Origin: Chimaeribacter coloradensis
Lineage (GTDB): Bacteria > Pseudomonadota > Gammaproteobacteria > Enterobacterales > Enterobacteriaceae
Length of the DNA: 64,000 bases
Reading direction: 5' to 3'
NCBI RefSeq assembly: GCF_002858715.1
Contig: NZ_PJZH01000013.1
Coordinates: 62,001 to 126,000 of the forward strand
Numbering within the stretch: the stretch's first letter is position 1; each line of letters opens with the position of its first letter. The translations under genes and the position numbers were made by a program. Below the pieces are notes generated by a model. That model made no database searches, was not told the origin of the DNA, and worked only from the letters and a program-made list of their open reading frames with translations. Below are positions 20,607 to 28,573 of this stretch, piece by piece.

Positions 20607-22381
20607 GGCGTCTCCTCCTCACGCACCCACGCCTTGAGGGTACCCAGGCGCTGGCCCAGGCTGCGGCCACAGGGGCGGATGCGGTAAGCCCCGACAGCCG
20701 CCGGGATGATAAAGGTCTCGGCAAAGTGCACCACAAAAGGGGCGAAGCTGCCGGACGGGCTTTCGACCACCGCCTCTTCCCCCTCGATCAGGTTCAGGAC
20801 GTTGACGCGCCCGTCGGTGTGGTGCAGCACCGGCACGCTGAACCAGTGGCGGCGGGTCTCGATAAACTGGCTCGGGTGCAGGCCGGTGCGCTCCTCCTGC
20901 CAGCCCGGCCCGGCCGCCACCGGCTCCACGCGGTTAACCAGCTCGCGCGTGACCCAGTCAGTATCGCGCTGCCAGTCAATCACGTTGCCGCCGTGGTGCA
21001 GATGCAGCGGGCGCGGGCGGCCGTCCAGCCCCAGCCGCCCCCAGTCCCATAATTTGAAGGTGAAAAGATAGGGCGTGGCGCTGATCTCCAGCACCACACT
21101 GCCCGCCCCGGCGCAGTGCACCGTCCCGGCCGGGATCAGGAAGTGATCGTGGCGGCGCGCCGGGAAACGGTTAATAAAGCGCGCATCATCAAAGCGGCCC
21201 TCCCCCTGCGCCGCCTGCGCCAGCGCCGCCATCATCTCATCGGGCCGGGTGCCGGTTTTCACCCCCAGGCAGACGCCGGCGTCCGGCTCCGCGGCCAGCA
21301 GGTAGTAGCTCTCATCCTGCGTATAGGCCATACCAAACTGCTGCCGGATGTAGGGCAGCGTGGGGTGAACCTGTAAACTGAGGTTCTGACCGCCGACGGT
21401 GTCCAGCAGGTCAAAGCGGATCGGGAACTCCGCGCCGAAGCGCGCATAGGCTGCGTCCCCCAGCAGCGGCTGCGGGTAGAGCAGCACCAGATCCAGGGCG
21501 GGGATCTCGACCCGGACGTCGCCAAAACGCATCAGCAGGCTGTTTTCCTCGGGCACGCAGTCAAAACACCACGCGTAGTTGGCCGCCGCCGGATCGAGAT
21601 CAAACTGGTGTTTCATCCATTGGCCGCCCCAGACGCCGGGGTCAAAAAACGGCACCACGCGGAACGGCTGGCGGGCCACCTGCCGCAGCCCGGCGTGCAG
21701 GGCAGCACCGCTGACTAACCGCGGTGAACCGGCCTGATGGGTATCAAGAAGAAAATCAGCGCGCTGCAACAGCGGAACTTTATGGCGATCCAGCACCCGC
21801 CAGTCGATGAAAAAGGCGCGCTTATAGCGGGAGAGCAGATCGGCCCGGGCATTATCCGCGCCGTAGTTGCCCAGCTCGCCGCGGCGGAAACGCTGCTGGA
21901 TCTCCCAGCGGGCCAGGTCGGCATAAACCAGCAGGTCGCCGTCGGCCATCAGCGCCGCGCCGGTGCCTGCGACCACCACCAGCCCGTGGCTGACGGCGGC
22001 GATCGCCTGTTGCATCTGCGCGCATTTCGCTGGGTCGAAAAAGGCCGCCAGTGGCAGCGACGAGCGCCGCCCGAAGACCGGATCGTCCGTGAGGTCGCCG
22101 GCGATCAGCGCCTCAATCTCCGCCGTGCTGCGCCGGGCATCGGCTGCATCAAACAGCGCGGCCGGGCGCAGCGGTAGGATTAACGCCTTCAACAGTTCCT
22201 GTTGCGCGACGCCGTGATAGCACTCCACCACCAGCACCGTTTTCTGCCGCGGCTGCGCCGCCAGCGCCTCCTGAAGCGCAGCAACGACCTGCGGCCACCC
22301 CTGCCAGGCCTCGTGGTACCTGCCTGCGATCGCGACTTCGGGGAATTTATCGTATTGGCTGTTGTTGTCTGCTGTTGACAT
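20600..22381 (-). CDS. Class I mannose-6-phosphate isomerase with kinase-like N-terminal domain
   Basis: 593 residues, far longer than E. coli ManA (391). Residues about 260-590 are a zinc-dependent type I phosphomannose isomerase: PFFDPGVWGGQWMK matches the PWGG block, NLSLQVHP supplies the Q and H ligands, QDESYYLL the glutamate, and PAGTVHCAG the last histidine. Residues 1-230 resemble a nucleoside/uridine-kinase-like P-loop domain whose Walker A is degenerate (VVECYHGVAQQELL, no GKS/T), so kinase activity is unlikely. I recall similar ~590-residue fusions in other PTS loci. First gene of the leftward PTS operon; GAGG upstream. It probably converts the imported sugar phosphate (mannose 6-phosphate or an analogue) to a ketose phosphate. 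Confidence 0.85.
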   Translation of the reverse strand: MSTADNNSQYDKFPEVAIAGRYHEAWQGWPQVVAALQEALAAQPRQKTVLVVECYHGVAQQELLKALILPLRPAALFDAADARRSTAEIEALIAGDLTDDPVFGRRSSLPLAAFFDPAKCAQMQQAIAAVSHGLVVVAGTGAALMADGDLLVYADLARWEIQQRFRRGELGNYGADNARADLLSRYKRAFFIDWRVLDRHKVPLLQRADFLLDTHQAGSPRLVSGAALHAGLRQVARQPFRVVPFFDPGVWGGQWMKHQFDLDPAAANYAWCFDCVPEENSLLMRFGDVRVEIPALDLVLLYPQPLLGDAAYARFGAEFPIRFDLLDTVGGQNLSLQVHPTLPYIRQQFGMAYTQDESYYLLAAEPDAGVCLGVKTGTRPDEMMAALAQAAQGEGRFDDARFINRFPARRHDHFLIPAGTVHCAGAGSVVLEISATPYLFTFKLWDWGRLGLDGRPRPLHLHHGGNVIDWQRDTDWVTRELVNRVEPVAAGPGWQEERTGLHPSQFIETRRHWFSVPVLHHTDGRVNVLNLIEGEEAVVESPSGSFAPFVVHFAETFIIPAAVGAYRIRPCGRSLGQRLGTLKAWVREEETPC

Positions 22382-22410
22382 CGCTGCATCCTCTGCCTGA
22401 AAAACCAGCA

Positions 22411-22426
22411 GATTAATCGATTAACC
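22411..22426. promoter_or_regulatory. LacI-type operator-like palindrome, site 1
   Basis: GATTAATCGATTAACC contains a perfect 12-bp palindrome with a central CG (TTAATC|GATTAA), the layout of LacI/GalR-family operators. It is 30-45 bases upstream of the isomerase gene, where it would block leftward transcription. A degenerate third copy (GATTAATGGGATTAAC) lies at 22457 leftwards to about 22442 in mirrored register. Confidence 0.7.
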
Positions 22427-22541
22427 TTGCGATGAGCAGGGTGATTAATGGGATTAACTTCAAGGCGTTGGAAATTTGCTGCCAGACGGCCGGGAATGTA
22501 TGAGCCGCTTCACAGAGTAAATAGCGGCGCTGCCGGCAGAA

Positions 22542-22557
22542 GGTTAATCGATATACC
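22542..22557. promoter_or_regulatory. LacI-type operator-like palindrome, site 2
   Basis: GGTTAATCGATATACC shares GGTTAATCGAT with the complement of site 1; the centres are 131 bases apart. It lies 34-49 bases upstream of the regulator start, suggesting autoregulation and looping between the divergent promoters. Confidence 0.7.
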
Positions 22558-22590
22558 CTAGGGAAAAGGGTGAACAGAGAGGAGCACGCG

Positions 22591-23601
22591 ATGACCAGCA
22601 TGACCCTGGCCGATGTGGCCGCGCATGCCGGGGTGTCGACGGCCACGGTGTCGATGGTGCTGCGTAACCGCGGCCGTATCTCCACGGCGACCCGTCAGCG
22701 GGTACTGGCGGCGATTGATACGCTGGGGTATGTCTACAACCAGACGGCGGCCAACCTGCGTAACCGCCGCAGCAACCAGATCGGGCTGCTTTTGCATGAC
22801 ATCACCAACCCGTTCTATGCGGAGATGACGGCCGGGCTGAGCCAGGAGATGGAGCGCCACGATCTGATGCTGTTTCTGGCAAACAGCGAAGAGTCGGTGC
22901 CGCGCCAGCAGAAATTCGTTGAATCGTTGTTACAGCACAGCGCCGGCGGCATGGTGCTCTGCGCCGCCCGCCAGACGCCGCCGCTGTTTTTCGAAGTGCT
23001 GAAGCGGCGCAACATCCCGGCCATTATGGTGGTGCGGCCGGTCAATGACGCCTGTTTCGATTTTGTCGGTACCGATAATTTTCTCGGCACCCAGCTCGCC
23101 ACCCGCCACCTGATCGCCATGGGCCACCGGCATATCGCCTTTATCGGCGGCGCGGCGGCCTCAGCCACCCGTGCACAGCGGCTGGGCGGCTACACCAGCA
23201 CCCTGCTGGAAAACGGCCTGGCGATTCACCCTGACTGGATTGTGTGCTGTGATGCCGGACAGGGCGCGGGCCGCGAGGCCGCGGCGCAGCTCTTTAGGGC
23301 GCACCCGGCGATCACCGCGGCGCTCTGTTATCAGGATGTCGTGGCGTTGGGTGTGATGCAGGCGCTGCGCGCGCTGAACCTGCACGTTGGCCGCGACGTC
23401 GCGTTGATTGGCTTTGATGACATCATTGAGGCATCGCTGGTGGAACCGGGGCTGACTACCGTTTCGGTGGCGGCGCGGGAGATTGGCCGCACCGCCGGTG
23501 GGCTGCTGTTCAGCCGGATGCAGGGCAATGATGAGCCGCCGAAACGCATTATCCTGCCGCCGACGCTGGTGATCCGCGGCTCCTGTGGGTTCAGCGGCTG
23601 A
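22591..23601 (+). CDS. LacI-family transcriptional regulator of the PTS locus
   Basis: 336 residues. Residues 4-50 are a LacI helix-turn-helix (TLADVAAHAGVSTATVSMVL) with hinge, followed by a periplasmic-binding-protein-like effector domain (GLLLHDITNPFYAEM near 65, GFDDIIEASLVEPGLTTV near 275-292). Start at the ATG at 22591, with AGAGAGGAG upstream, rather than the GTG at 22570 that overlaps this site. Divergent from the isomerase-PTS operon with two operator-like sites between, so it is the obvious local repressor. Stop lies 4 bases from the convergent ygiD stop. Confidence 0.93.
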   Translation: MTSMTLADVAAHAGVSTATVSMVLRNRGRISTATRQRVLAAIDTLGYVYNQTAANLRNRRSNQIGLLLHDITNPFYAEMTAGLSQEMERHDLMLFLANSEESVPRQQKFVESLLQHSAGGMVLCAARQTPPLFFEVLKRRNIPAIMVVRPVNDACFDFVGTDNFLGTQLATRHLIAMGHRHIAFIGGAAASATRAQRLGGYTSTLLENGLAIHPDWIVCCDAGQGAGREAAAQLFRAHPAITAALCYQDVVALGVMQALRALNLHVGRDVALIGFDDIIEASLVEPGLTTVSVAAREIGRTAGGLLFSRMQGNDEPPKRIILPPTLVIRGSCGFSG

Positions 23602-23605
23602 CCCC

Positions 23606-24388
23606 TTACCCGACCCGCACAGACAGCATACTCAGTGACGCCATCTCGATGCCGTCGGTGGGCGTGGTGATGGGCTCCTGCCCGTCCCAGCTGCCCAGCA
23701 CATAGAGCAGCGGCAGATAGTGCTCTACCGACGGGTTAGAGAGCGCCGCCCCCTCATGTTCCATAAAATGCACCAGCGGGTGGTGGTCGCCCTGCCAGGT
23801 CAGGTTCGCTTTCACATAATTATTGAAGGATTCCGCCCAGGGGTACGCCGGGGCATCGCCCTGCCACTTCGCCATGCGCAGGTTATGCACCACATTGCCG
23901 CTCGCCACGATCAACACCCCCTGGTCACGCAGCGCGGCCAGCCTTTTCCCCAGCGCGTAGTGGTATTCCGGCGGTTGGGTGCCGTCGATGCTGAGCTGCA
24001 CCACCGGCACACCGGCTTCCGGGTACATCTTGATCAATACGCCCCAGGCACCGTGGTCCAGCCCCCATTCGCCCTGATCGGCTGCGACCGGGACCGGGGC
24101 CAGCACTTGCTGGATCTGCGCAGCCAGCGCCGGTGAGCCGGGTGCCGGGTAGCGGATGTCAAACAGCGCCTGCGGGAAGCCGCCGAAATCGTGGATAGTG
24201 CGCGGCTCAGCCATCGCCGTGACGGCCGTGCCGCGGGTGTACCAGTGCGCGGAGACTGCCAGGATCGCCGTGGGCCGCGGCAGGCTGTCCGCCAGGGCGC
24301 GCCAGGCGCGGGTATGGGCGTTCTCCTGTAACGCGTTCATTGGGCTGCCGTGGCCCAGGAACAGCGCGGGCATACGTGGGGTAGTCAT
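23606..24388 (-). CDS. ygiD: 4,5-DOPA extradiol dioxygenase-like protein YgiD
   Basis: 260 residues (E. coli about 262-271). LigB-fold Fe/Zn enzyme; E. coli YgiD converts L-DOPA to betalamic acid in vitro, with unknown natural role. Conserved ligands are visible: FLGHGSP (H13), SAHW (about 46-49), and GNVVHNL. AAGGATA precedes the ATG. It is convergent with the LacI-type gene and divergent from zupT, the same ygiD/zupT arrangement as in E. coli. Confidence 0.94.
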   Translation of the reverse strand: MTTPRMPALFLGHGSPMNALQENAHTRAWRALADSLPRPTAILAVSAHWYTRGTAVTAMAEPRTIHDFGGFPQALFDIRYPAPGSPALAAQIQQVLAPVPVAADQGEWGLDHGAWGVLIKMYPEAGVPVVQLSIDGTQPPEYHYALGKRLAALRDQGVLIVASGNVVHNLRMAKWQGDAPAYPWAESFNNYVKANLTWQGDHHPLVHFMEHEGAALSNPSVEHYLPLLYVLGSWDGQEPITTPTDGIEMASLSMLSVRVG

Positions 24389-24431
24389 AAAATATCCTTG
24401 CTGCGATTATTTTGAATGCAGCGAAAGGCAA

Positions 24432-24481
24432 AAGCCCCTGCCGCCGATAACAAAATACGTTACTCTCTTTTACAGGGGCTT
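24432..24481. promoter_or_regulatory. Long-loop inverted repeat between ygiD and zupT
   Basis: AAGCCCCTG (24432-24440) and CAGGGGCTT (24473-24481) form a perfect 9-bp stem around 32 bases that contain an inner TAAC/GTTA pairing. In the ygiD direction the right arm is followed by TTTTGCCTTT, like an attenuator in the ygiD leader. It starts 44 bases from the ygiD ATG. Confidence 0.5.
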
Positions 24482-24607
24482 ACAGCCGGATAAGCGTGAA
24501 GGAGATGTTCAGAAATTTTGAACCTTTATGCCGCCGGCAGTGCGCTTCCGGCCATGATGCCGGGCGATATGGCCCGCGGTTAATGGAATTTACTGAAAGG
24601 AGCTGTC

Positions 24608-25375
24608 ATGTCAGTACCGCTAATCCTTACCTTGCTGGCCGGGGGAGCCACCTTTGCCGGGGCGCTGCTGGGCATTATCGGGCAGAAGCCCTCCAACCGG
24701 GTGCTGGCATTTGCCCTCGGGTTCGCTGCCGGTATTATGCTGTTAATTTCATTGATGGAGATGCTGCCCGCCGCGTTGCACACCCCGGGCATGTCACCGA
24801 TGCTCGGCTACGGCATGTTTATGCTCGGCCTGCTGGGCTATTTCGCGCTCGACCGGCTGCTGCCCCACGCCCACCCACAGGATCTCACTGACGGCCAGTT
24901 ATCGCCGGGCAGCCTGAAACGCACCGCCCTGCTGCTGACGCTCGGCATCAGCCTGCACAACTTCCCGGAAGGCATCGCGACCTTTGTCACGGCCAGCACC
25001 GATCTGGAGCTGGGGCTGGGCATCGCGCTGGCGGTCGCCATCCACAATATCCCGGAAGGGCTGGCGGTGGCCGGGCCGGTGTATGCCGCCACCGGCTCGA
25101 AAACCAAGGCGCTGCTCTGGTCAGGCGTCTCCGGCATGGCGGAGATCCTCGGCGGCCTGCTGGCCTTCAGCCTGCTTGGGCCGCTGGTGTCACCGGTGCT
25201 GATGGCGTCGATCATGGCGGCCGTGGCGGGGATTATGGTGGCGCTGTCGGTGGATGAGCTGATGCCGCTGGCCAAAGAGATCGACCCGAACAATAACCCA
25301 AGCTACGGCGTGCTGTGCGGCATGTCGGTAATGGGCTTCAGCCTGACCCTGCTCCAGAGCGGCGGCGCAGGCTGA
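24608..25375 (+). CDS. zupT: Zinc transporter ZupT (ZIP family)
   Basis: 255 residues (E. coli 257). Inner-membrane importer for zinc and other divalent metals, eight predicted helices. The two metal-site motifs of ZIP proteins are present: [10 protein letters not shown] and [17 protein letters not shown] precedes the ATG. A bidirectional terminator separates it from the convergent ribB. Confidence 0.97.
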   Translation: MSVPLILTLLAGGATFAGALLGIIGQKPSNRVLAFALGFAAGIMLLISLMEMLPAALHTPGMSPMLGYGMFMLGLLGYFALDRLLPHAHPQDLTDGQLSPGSLKRTALLLTLGISLHNFPEGIATFVTASTDLELGLGIALAVAIHNIPEGLAVAGPVYAATGSKTKALLWSGVSGMAEILGGLLAFSLLGPLVSPVLMASIMAAVAGIMVALSVDELMPLAKEIDPNNNPSYGVLCGMSVMGFSLTLLQSGGAG

Positions 25376-25399
25376 CGAGCGCGCCATAAACGCCGCCAT

Positions 25400-25432
25400 A
25401 AAAAAGGGCTGCCCAACCGGCAGCCCTTTTTT
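25400..25432. terminator. Bidirectional terminator zupT/ribB
   Basis: GGGCTGCC (25406-25413) pairs with GGCAGCCC (25419-25426), flanked by six A on the left and six T on the right, so it works for both convergent genes. Confidence 0.95.
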
Positions 25433-25457
25433 CATCAACCACACTGCCCTTCGCGGA

Positions 25458-26111
25458 TCAGCTCGCCTGGCGCGTCGCGGCCTGGCGGTATGCCACCAGA
25501 TCCTCAATGGTCACCACCGGCATAGCATGCTGTTTGGCGAAAGCGATCGCCTCCGGCGCGTGGGCCATGGTGCCGTCATCGTTGGTCAGCTCGCAGAGCA
25601 CGCCCATCGGTTTGAAGCCGGCCAGCGACACCAGATCGATGGTCGCTTCCGTGTGGCCGCGGCGGCTCAGCACGCCACCGTTCTGCGCGCGCAGCGGGAA
25701 GACGTGGCCGGGGCGGTTCAGGTCGCTGGGTTTCGCGTTATCGGCGGTGGCCGCGCGGATGGTGGTGATGCGGTCAGCGGCGGAGACGCCGGTGGTCACG
25801 CCTTCGGCCGCTTCAATGGTCACGGTGAACGCCGTCTGGAACTGGCTGGAGTTGTTCTCCACCATCATCGGCAGCTCAAGCTGCTGGCGGCGCTCCTCGG
25901 TCAGGCAGAGGCAGACGATGCCGCTGCCGTGGCGGATAGTCAGCGCCATCTGCTCGACGGTCATGGTTTCGGCGGCAAAAATCATGTCACCTTCGTTTTC
26001 GCGGTTTTCATCATCCAGCACCATCACGCCGCGGCCATTGCGCAGCGCATCAATTGCACGTTCAACACGTTCAACCGGCGTACCGAATTCGGAAAGTAGC
26101 GTCTGATTCAT
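25458..26111 (-). CDS. ribB: 3,4-dihydroxy-2-butanone 4-phosphate synthase RibB
   Basis: 217 residues, equal to E. coli RibB. Converts ribulose 5-phosphate to DHBP plus formate in riboflavin synthesis. [10 protein letters not shown] (metal and substrate binding) and [11 protein letters not shown] are clear, as is GHTEATIDL. The start [10 protein letters not shown] at 26111 is the family start; an upstream in-frame ATG at 26126 is not. Preceded by a 130-base gap and a full FMN riboswitch. Confidence 0.98.
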   Translation of the reverse strand: MNQTLLSEFGTPVERVERAIDALRNGRGVMVLDDENRENEGDMIFAAETMTVEQMALTIRHGSGIVCLCLTEERRQQLELPMMVENNSSQFQTAFTVTIEAAEGVTTGVSAADRITTIRAATADNAKPSDLNRPGHVFPLRAQNGGVLSRRGHTEATIDLVSLAGFKPMGVLCELTNDDGTMAHAPEAIAFAKQHAMPVVTIEDLVAYRQAATRQAS

Positions 26112-26197
26112 GGTAAAAAGCCTCATTAAAATTATGGATTACCAGAATCAGGGCGAGCTTAGGAGGCCAATCGCACCCAACACAGAACGGGGCGATT

Positions 26198-26241
26198 TAA
26201 AAAATAACGCAATGCGGGCGTCATGCCCGGCAACAGCCGTT
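26198..26241 (-). terminator. Hairpin and U run after the ribB riboswitch
   Basis: Directly downstream of the riboswitch on the minus strand, a CGGGC/GCCCG stem within a larger imperfect hairpin is followed by a T-rich run (complement of 26198-26204). It is the likely expression platform or intrinsic terminator in the FMN-bound state. Confidence 0.5.
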
Positions 26242-26400
26242 ACTCTCTCCCATCCGGACTATAACCGTCGGCCCCGGAATTACACCGGATCTGCTGTCCT
26301 TACGCTGTGAAAGCCGCAAGCGCTCGCGGGCTTCCATACCGGCCATTGATAGCCGTGGTGTATGGTTTACCGCCGGTGGGGACTTTCACCCCGCCCTGAG
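26242..26400 (-). ncRNA. FMN riboswitch (RFN element) upstream of ribB
   Basis: On the minus strand the element opens with AGGGCGGGGTGAAAGTCCCC, then ACCGGCGGTAA, a variable arm, AGCCCGCGAGCG, and closes with GATCCGGTGTAATTCCGGG, GCCGACGGTTATAGTCCGGA and TGGGAGAGAGT. These are the invariant blocks of the RFN element. FMN binding lowers ribB expression; in E. coli a stable leader fragment is detected as sroG. Confidence 0.97.
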
Positions 26401-26615
26401 AATAAGCGTGATCACTATAGCGCCAATGTTTTAACAGGGCAATTCACGTTTTTCGCTAAGCTTTGCTGCTTTTCATGGCAAATTCGCCGGGGCCGCGGCC
26501 GGTTTATCTGATTCATCCGCTGAATCATTTGCAAGGGTTTATCCCATGCCGAACTCGGATTACACTACGCTTAAAAGAACGCTTAAGATAATTTTATCCA
26601 AACAAGGGAACGATC

Positions 26616-26969
26616 ATGATTGACCCGAAAAAAATAGAACAAATTGCACGTCAGGTGCATGAGTCCATGCCGAAAGGCATCCGCGACTTCGGGGGCGATG
26701 TCGAGAAGAAGATCCGGCAAGTGCTGCAATCCCAGCTGACCCGCCTTGATTTGGTCAACCGCGAAGAGTTCGACGTGCAGACCCAGGTGTTGCTGCGCAC
26801 CCGCGAAAAGCTGGCGCTGCTGGAACAACGCCTGGAAGCGCTGGAAAGCCGGCAGGTCACCCCGCCGACGGCGGTGATCCCGGAGAGCTCTGTGATTAGC
26901 GAACCCACCGCCGCGCCGGAAATCATCGTGACCCCGGACAGCCCGCCGGCACCATCGGACAAACAGTAA
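26616..26969 (+). CDS. ubiK: Ubiquinone biosynthesis accessory factor UbiK
   Basis: 117 residues. BMFP-domain protein (formerly YqiC) that, with UbiJ, helps ubiquinone synthesis under aerobic conditions. The N-terminal [13 protein letters not shown] and the coiled coil around residues 55-80 ([16 protein letters not shown]) are diagnostic. The last 35 residues are proline-, serine- and threonine-rich and lower in conservation, making the protein longer than the 96-residue core. AAGGGA lies upstream. Confidence 0.93.
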   Translation: MIDPKKIEQIARQVHESMPKGIRDFGGDVEKKIRQVLQSQLTRLDLVNREEFDVQTQVLLRTREKLALLEQRLEALESRQVTPPTAVIPESSVISEPTAAPEIIVTPDSPPAPSDKQ

Positions 26970-26974
26970 GCCAT

Positions 26975-27005
26975 AAAAAAAGGACACCCTCAGGTGTCCT
27001 TTTTT
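26975..27005. terminator. Bidirectional terminator ubiK/hldE
   Basis: AGGACACC (26981-26988) pairs with GGTGTCCT (26993-27000), loop CTCA, with A and T runs on the two sides. Confidence 0.95.
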
Positions 27006-27019
27006 GTCAGGGCAGCCTG

Positions 27020-28450
27020 TCAGCCACGCCCCTCTTTGATCGATTTGATGATGTTGGTGGTGGAGCAGCCATCTTCAAAGTTCAGCACGCGCACGTCACC
27101 GCCTGCGGCCCACACCTCTTTGCTGCCGGCGATCTCATGCGGCTGGTAGTCGCCGCCTTTCACCAGCAGGTCAGGCAGGATCTCCGCGATCAGGCGCTGC
27201 GGCGTATCCTCTTCAAACAGCACCACCCAGTCCACCGCTTCCAGCGCGCTGAGCACGATCATGCGCTGCGTTTCCGGGTTCACCGGGCGGGACTCGCCCT
27301 TGAGCCGTTTGGTGGAGGCGTCGCTGTTCATCGCCACAATCAGGCGGTCGCCCAGCTTGCGCGCGTTGGCGAGGTAGGAGACGTGCCCGGCGTGCAGGAT
27401 GTCAAACACCCCGTTGGTCATCACCACTTTCTCACCGCGTTTGCGGGCATCCGCCACCGCCTGCTTCAGCTCCGCTTCGGTCATGATGCCGAAGCCGCTC
27501 TCCGCGCGGCCGTGGATGGCGTTCTCCAGCTCCACCGGGGAGACGGTGGAGGTGCCGAGCTTGCCGACCACCACACCCGCTGCGGCATTCGACAGGAAGC
27601 AGGACTCCTCCAGCGAATTGCCCGCCGCCAGCGCGGCCGCCAGCACACCGATCACCGTATCGCCGGCACCGGTCACGTCGTAGACTTCCTGCGCTTCCGT
27701 CGGCAGGTGCAGCGGCGCTTTGCCCGGCTGCAACAGCGTCATGCCCTGCTCGGAGCGGGTCACCAGCAGCGCCGACAGGTCGAAATCGGCAATCAGTTGC
27801 ATGCCGCGTTCCACCAGCTGCGCCTCATCTTTGCAGCGGCCTACCACGGCCTCAAACTCAGAGAGGTTCGGCGTCAGCAGCGTGGCACCGCGGTAGCGTT
27901 CAAAATCGTTGCCTTTGGGATCGATCAGCACCGGCACGCCTGCGGCGTTCGCCAGCACGATCATCGCCTGCACATCGGCCAGCGCCCCTTTGCCGTAGTC
28001 GGAGAGCACCAGCGCGCCGCAGGTGGGCAGTGCCTGTTGCATCCGCGCCAGCATCGGCTGCGGGTCAACGCCCTCAAACCCCTCTTCGAAATCGAGGCGA
28101 ATCAGCTGCTGGTTGCGTGACAACACGCGCAGCTTGGTGATGGTCGGGTGGGTCGGCACCGCGACGAAATCACACTGCACATTCACTTCGCCCAGCTTGG
28201 CATTCAGCGCGCGCGCGGCGTCATCCACGCCGGTTAACCCCACCAGGCGCGACGCCGCCCCCAGGGAGGCGATGTTCATCGCCACGTTGGCCGCACCACC
28301 GGGACGCTCCTCAATGGTATCGACTTTTACTACCGGTACCGGGGCTTCCGGCGAGATACGGCTGGTCGGCCCGTACCAGTAGCGATCCAACATGACATCA
28401 CCAACCACCAGCACACCGGCACGGCGAAAATCAGGCAGTGTTACTTTCAT
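27020..28450 (-). CDS. hldE: Bifunctional heptose kinase/adenylyltransferase HldE
   Basis: 476 residues (E. coli 477). Makes ADP-heptose precursors for the LPS inner core: the N-terminal ribokinase-like domain (about 1-318, [19 protein letters not shown] at the start, [16 protein letters not shown] in the active site) phosphorylates heptose 7-phosphate, and the C-terminal domain (about 344-476, [16 protein letters not shown] nucleotidyltransferase motif) transfers AMP. The start at 28450 has GGAG upstream and matches the family. Last gene of the ygiF-glnE-hldE operon. Confidence 0.98.
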   Translation of the reverse strand: MKVTLPDFRRAGVLVVGDVMLDRYWYGPTSRISPEAPVPVVKVDTIEERPGGAANVAMNIASLGAASRLVGLTGVDDAARALNAKLGEVNVQCDFVAVPTHPTITKLRVLSRNQQLIRLDFEEGFEGVDPQPMLARMQQALPTCGALVLSDYGKGALADVQAMIVLANAAGVPVLIDPKGNDFERYRGATLLTPNLSEFEAVVGRCKDEAQLVERGMQLIADFDLSALLVTRSEQGMTLLQPGKAPLHLPTEAQEVYDVTGAGDTVIGVLAAALAAGNSLEESCFLSNAAAGVVVGKLGTSTVSPVELENAIHGRAESGFGIMTEAELKQAVADARKRGEKVVMTNGVFDILHAGHVSYLANARKLGDRLIVAMNSDASTKRLKGESRPVNPETQRMIVLSALEAVDWVVLFEEDTPQRLIAEILPDLLVKGGDYQPHEIAGSKEVWAAGGDVRVLNFEDGCSTTNIIKSIKEGRG

Positions 28451-28499
28451 CCCATACTCCAGACTGATCAAAACTGAAAAATTCGCGTGATATTAACAT

Positions 28500-28520
28500 A
28501 AGCGCGGTTTATCCCCGCGC
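28500..28520 (-). terminator. Hairpin between glnE and hldE
   Basis: AGCGCGG (28500-28506) pairs with CCGCGCT (28514-28520). On the minus strand it is followed by TTATGTTAATAT, only moderately U-rich, so it may attenuate or protect rather than terminate. Confidence 0.35.
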
Positions 28521-28573
28521 TCGCAGGCAACAGATTTATGACATTCTGCGGGCATCCCCCGCCCCTGTGCCGC

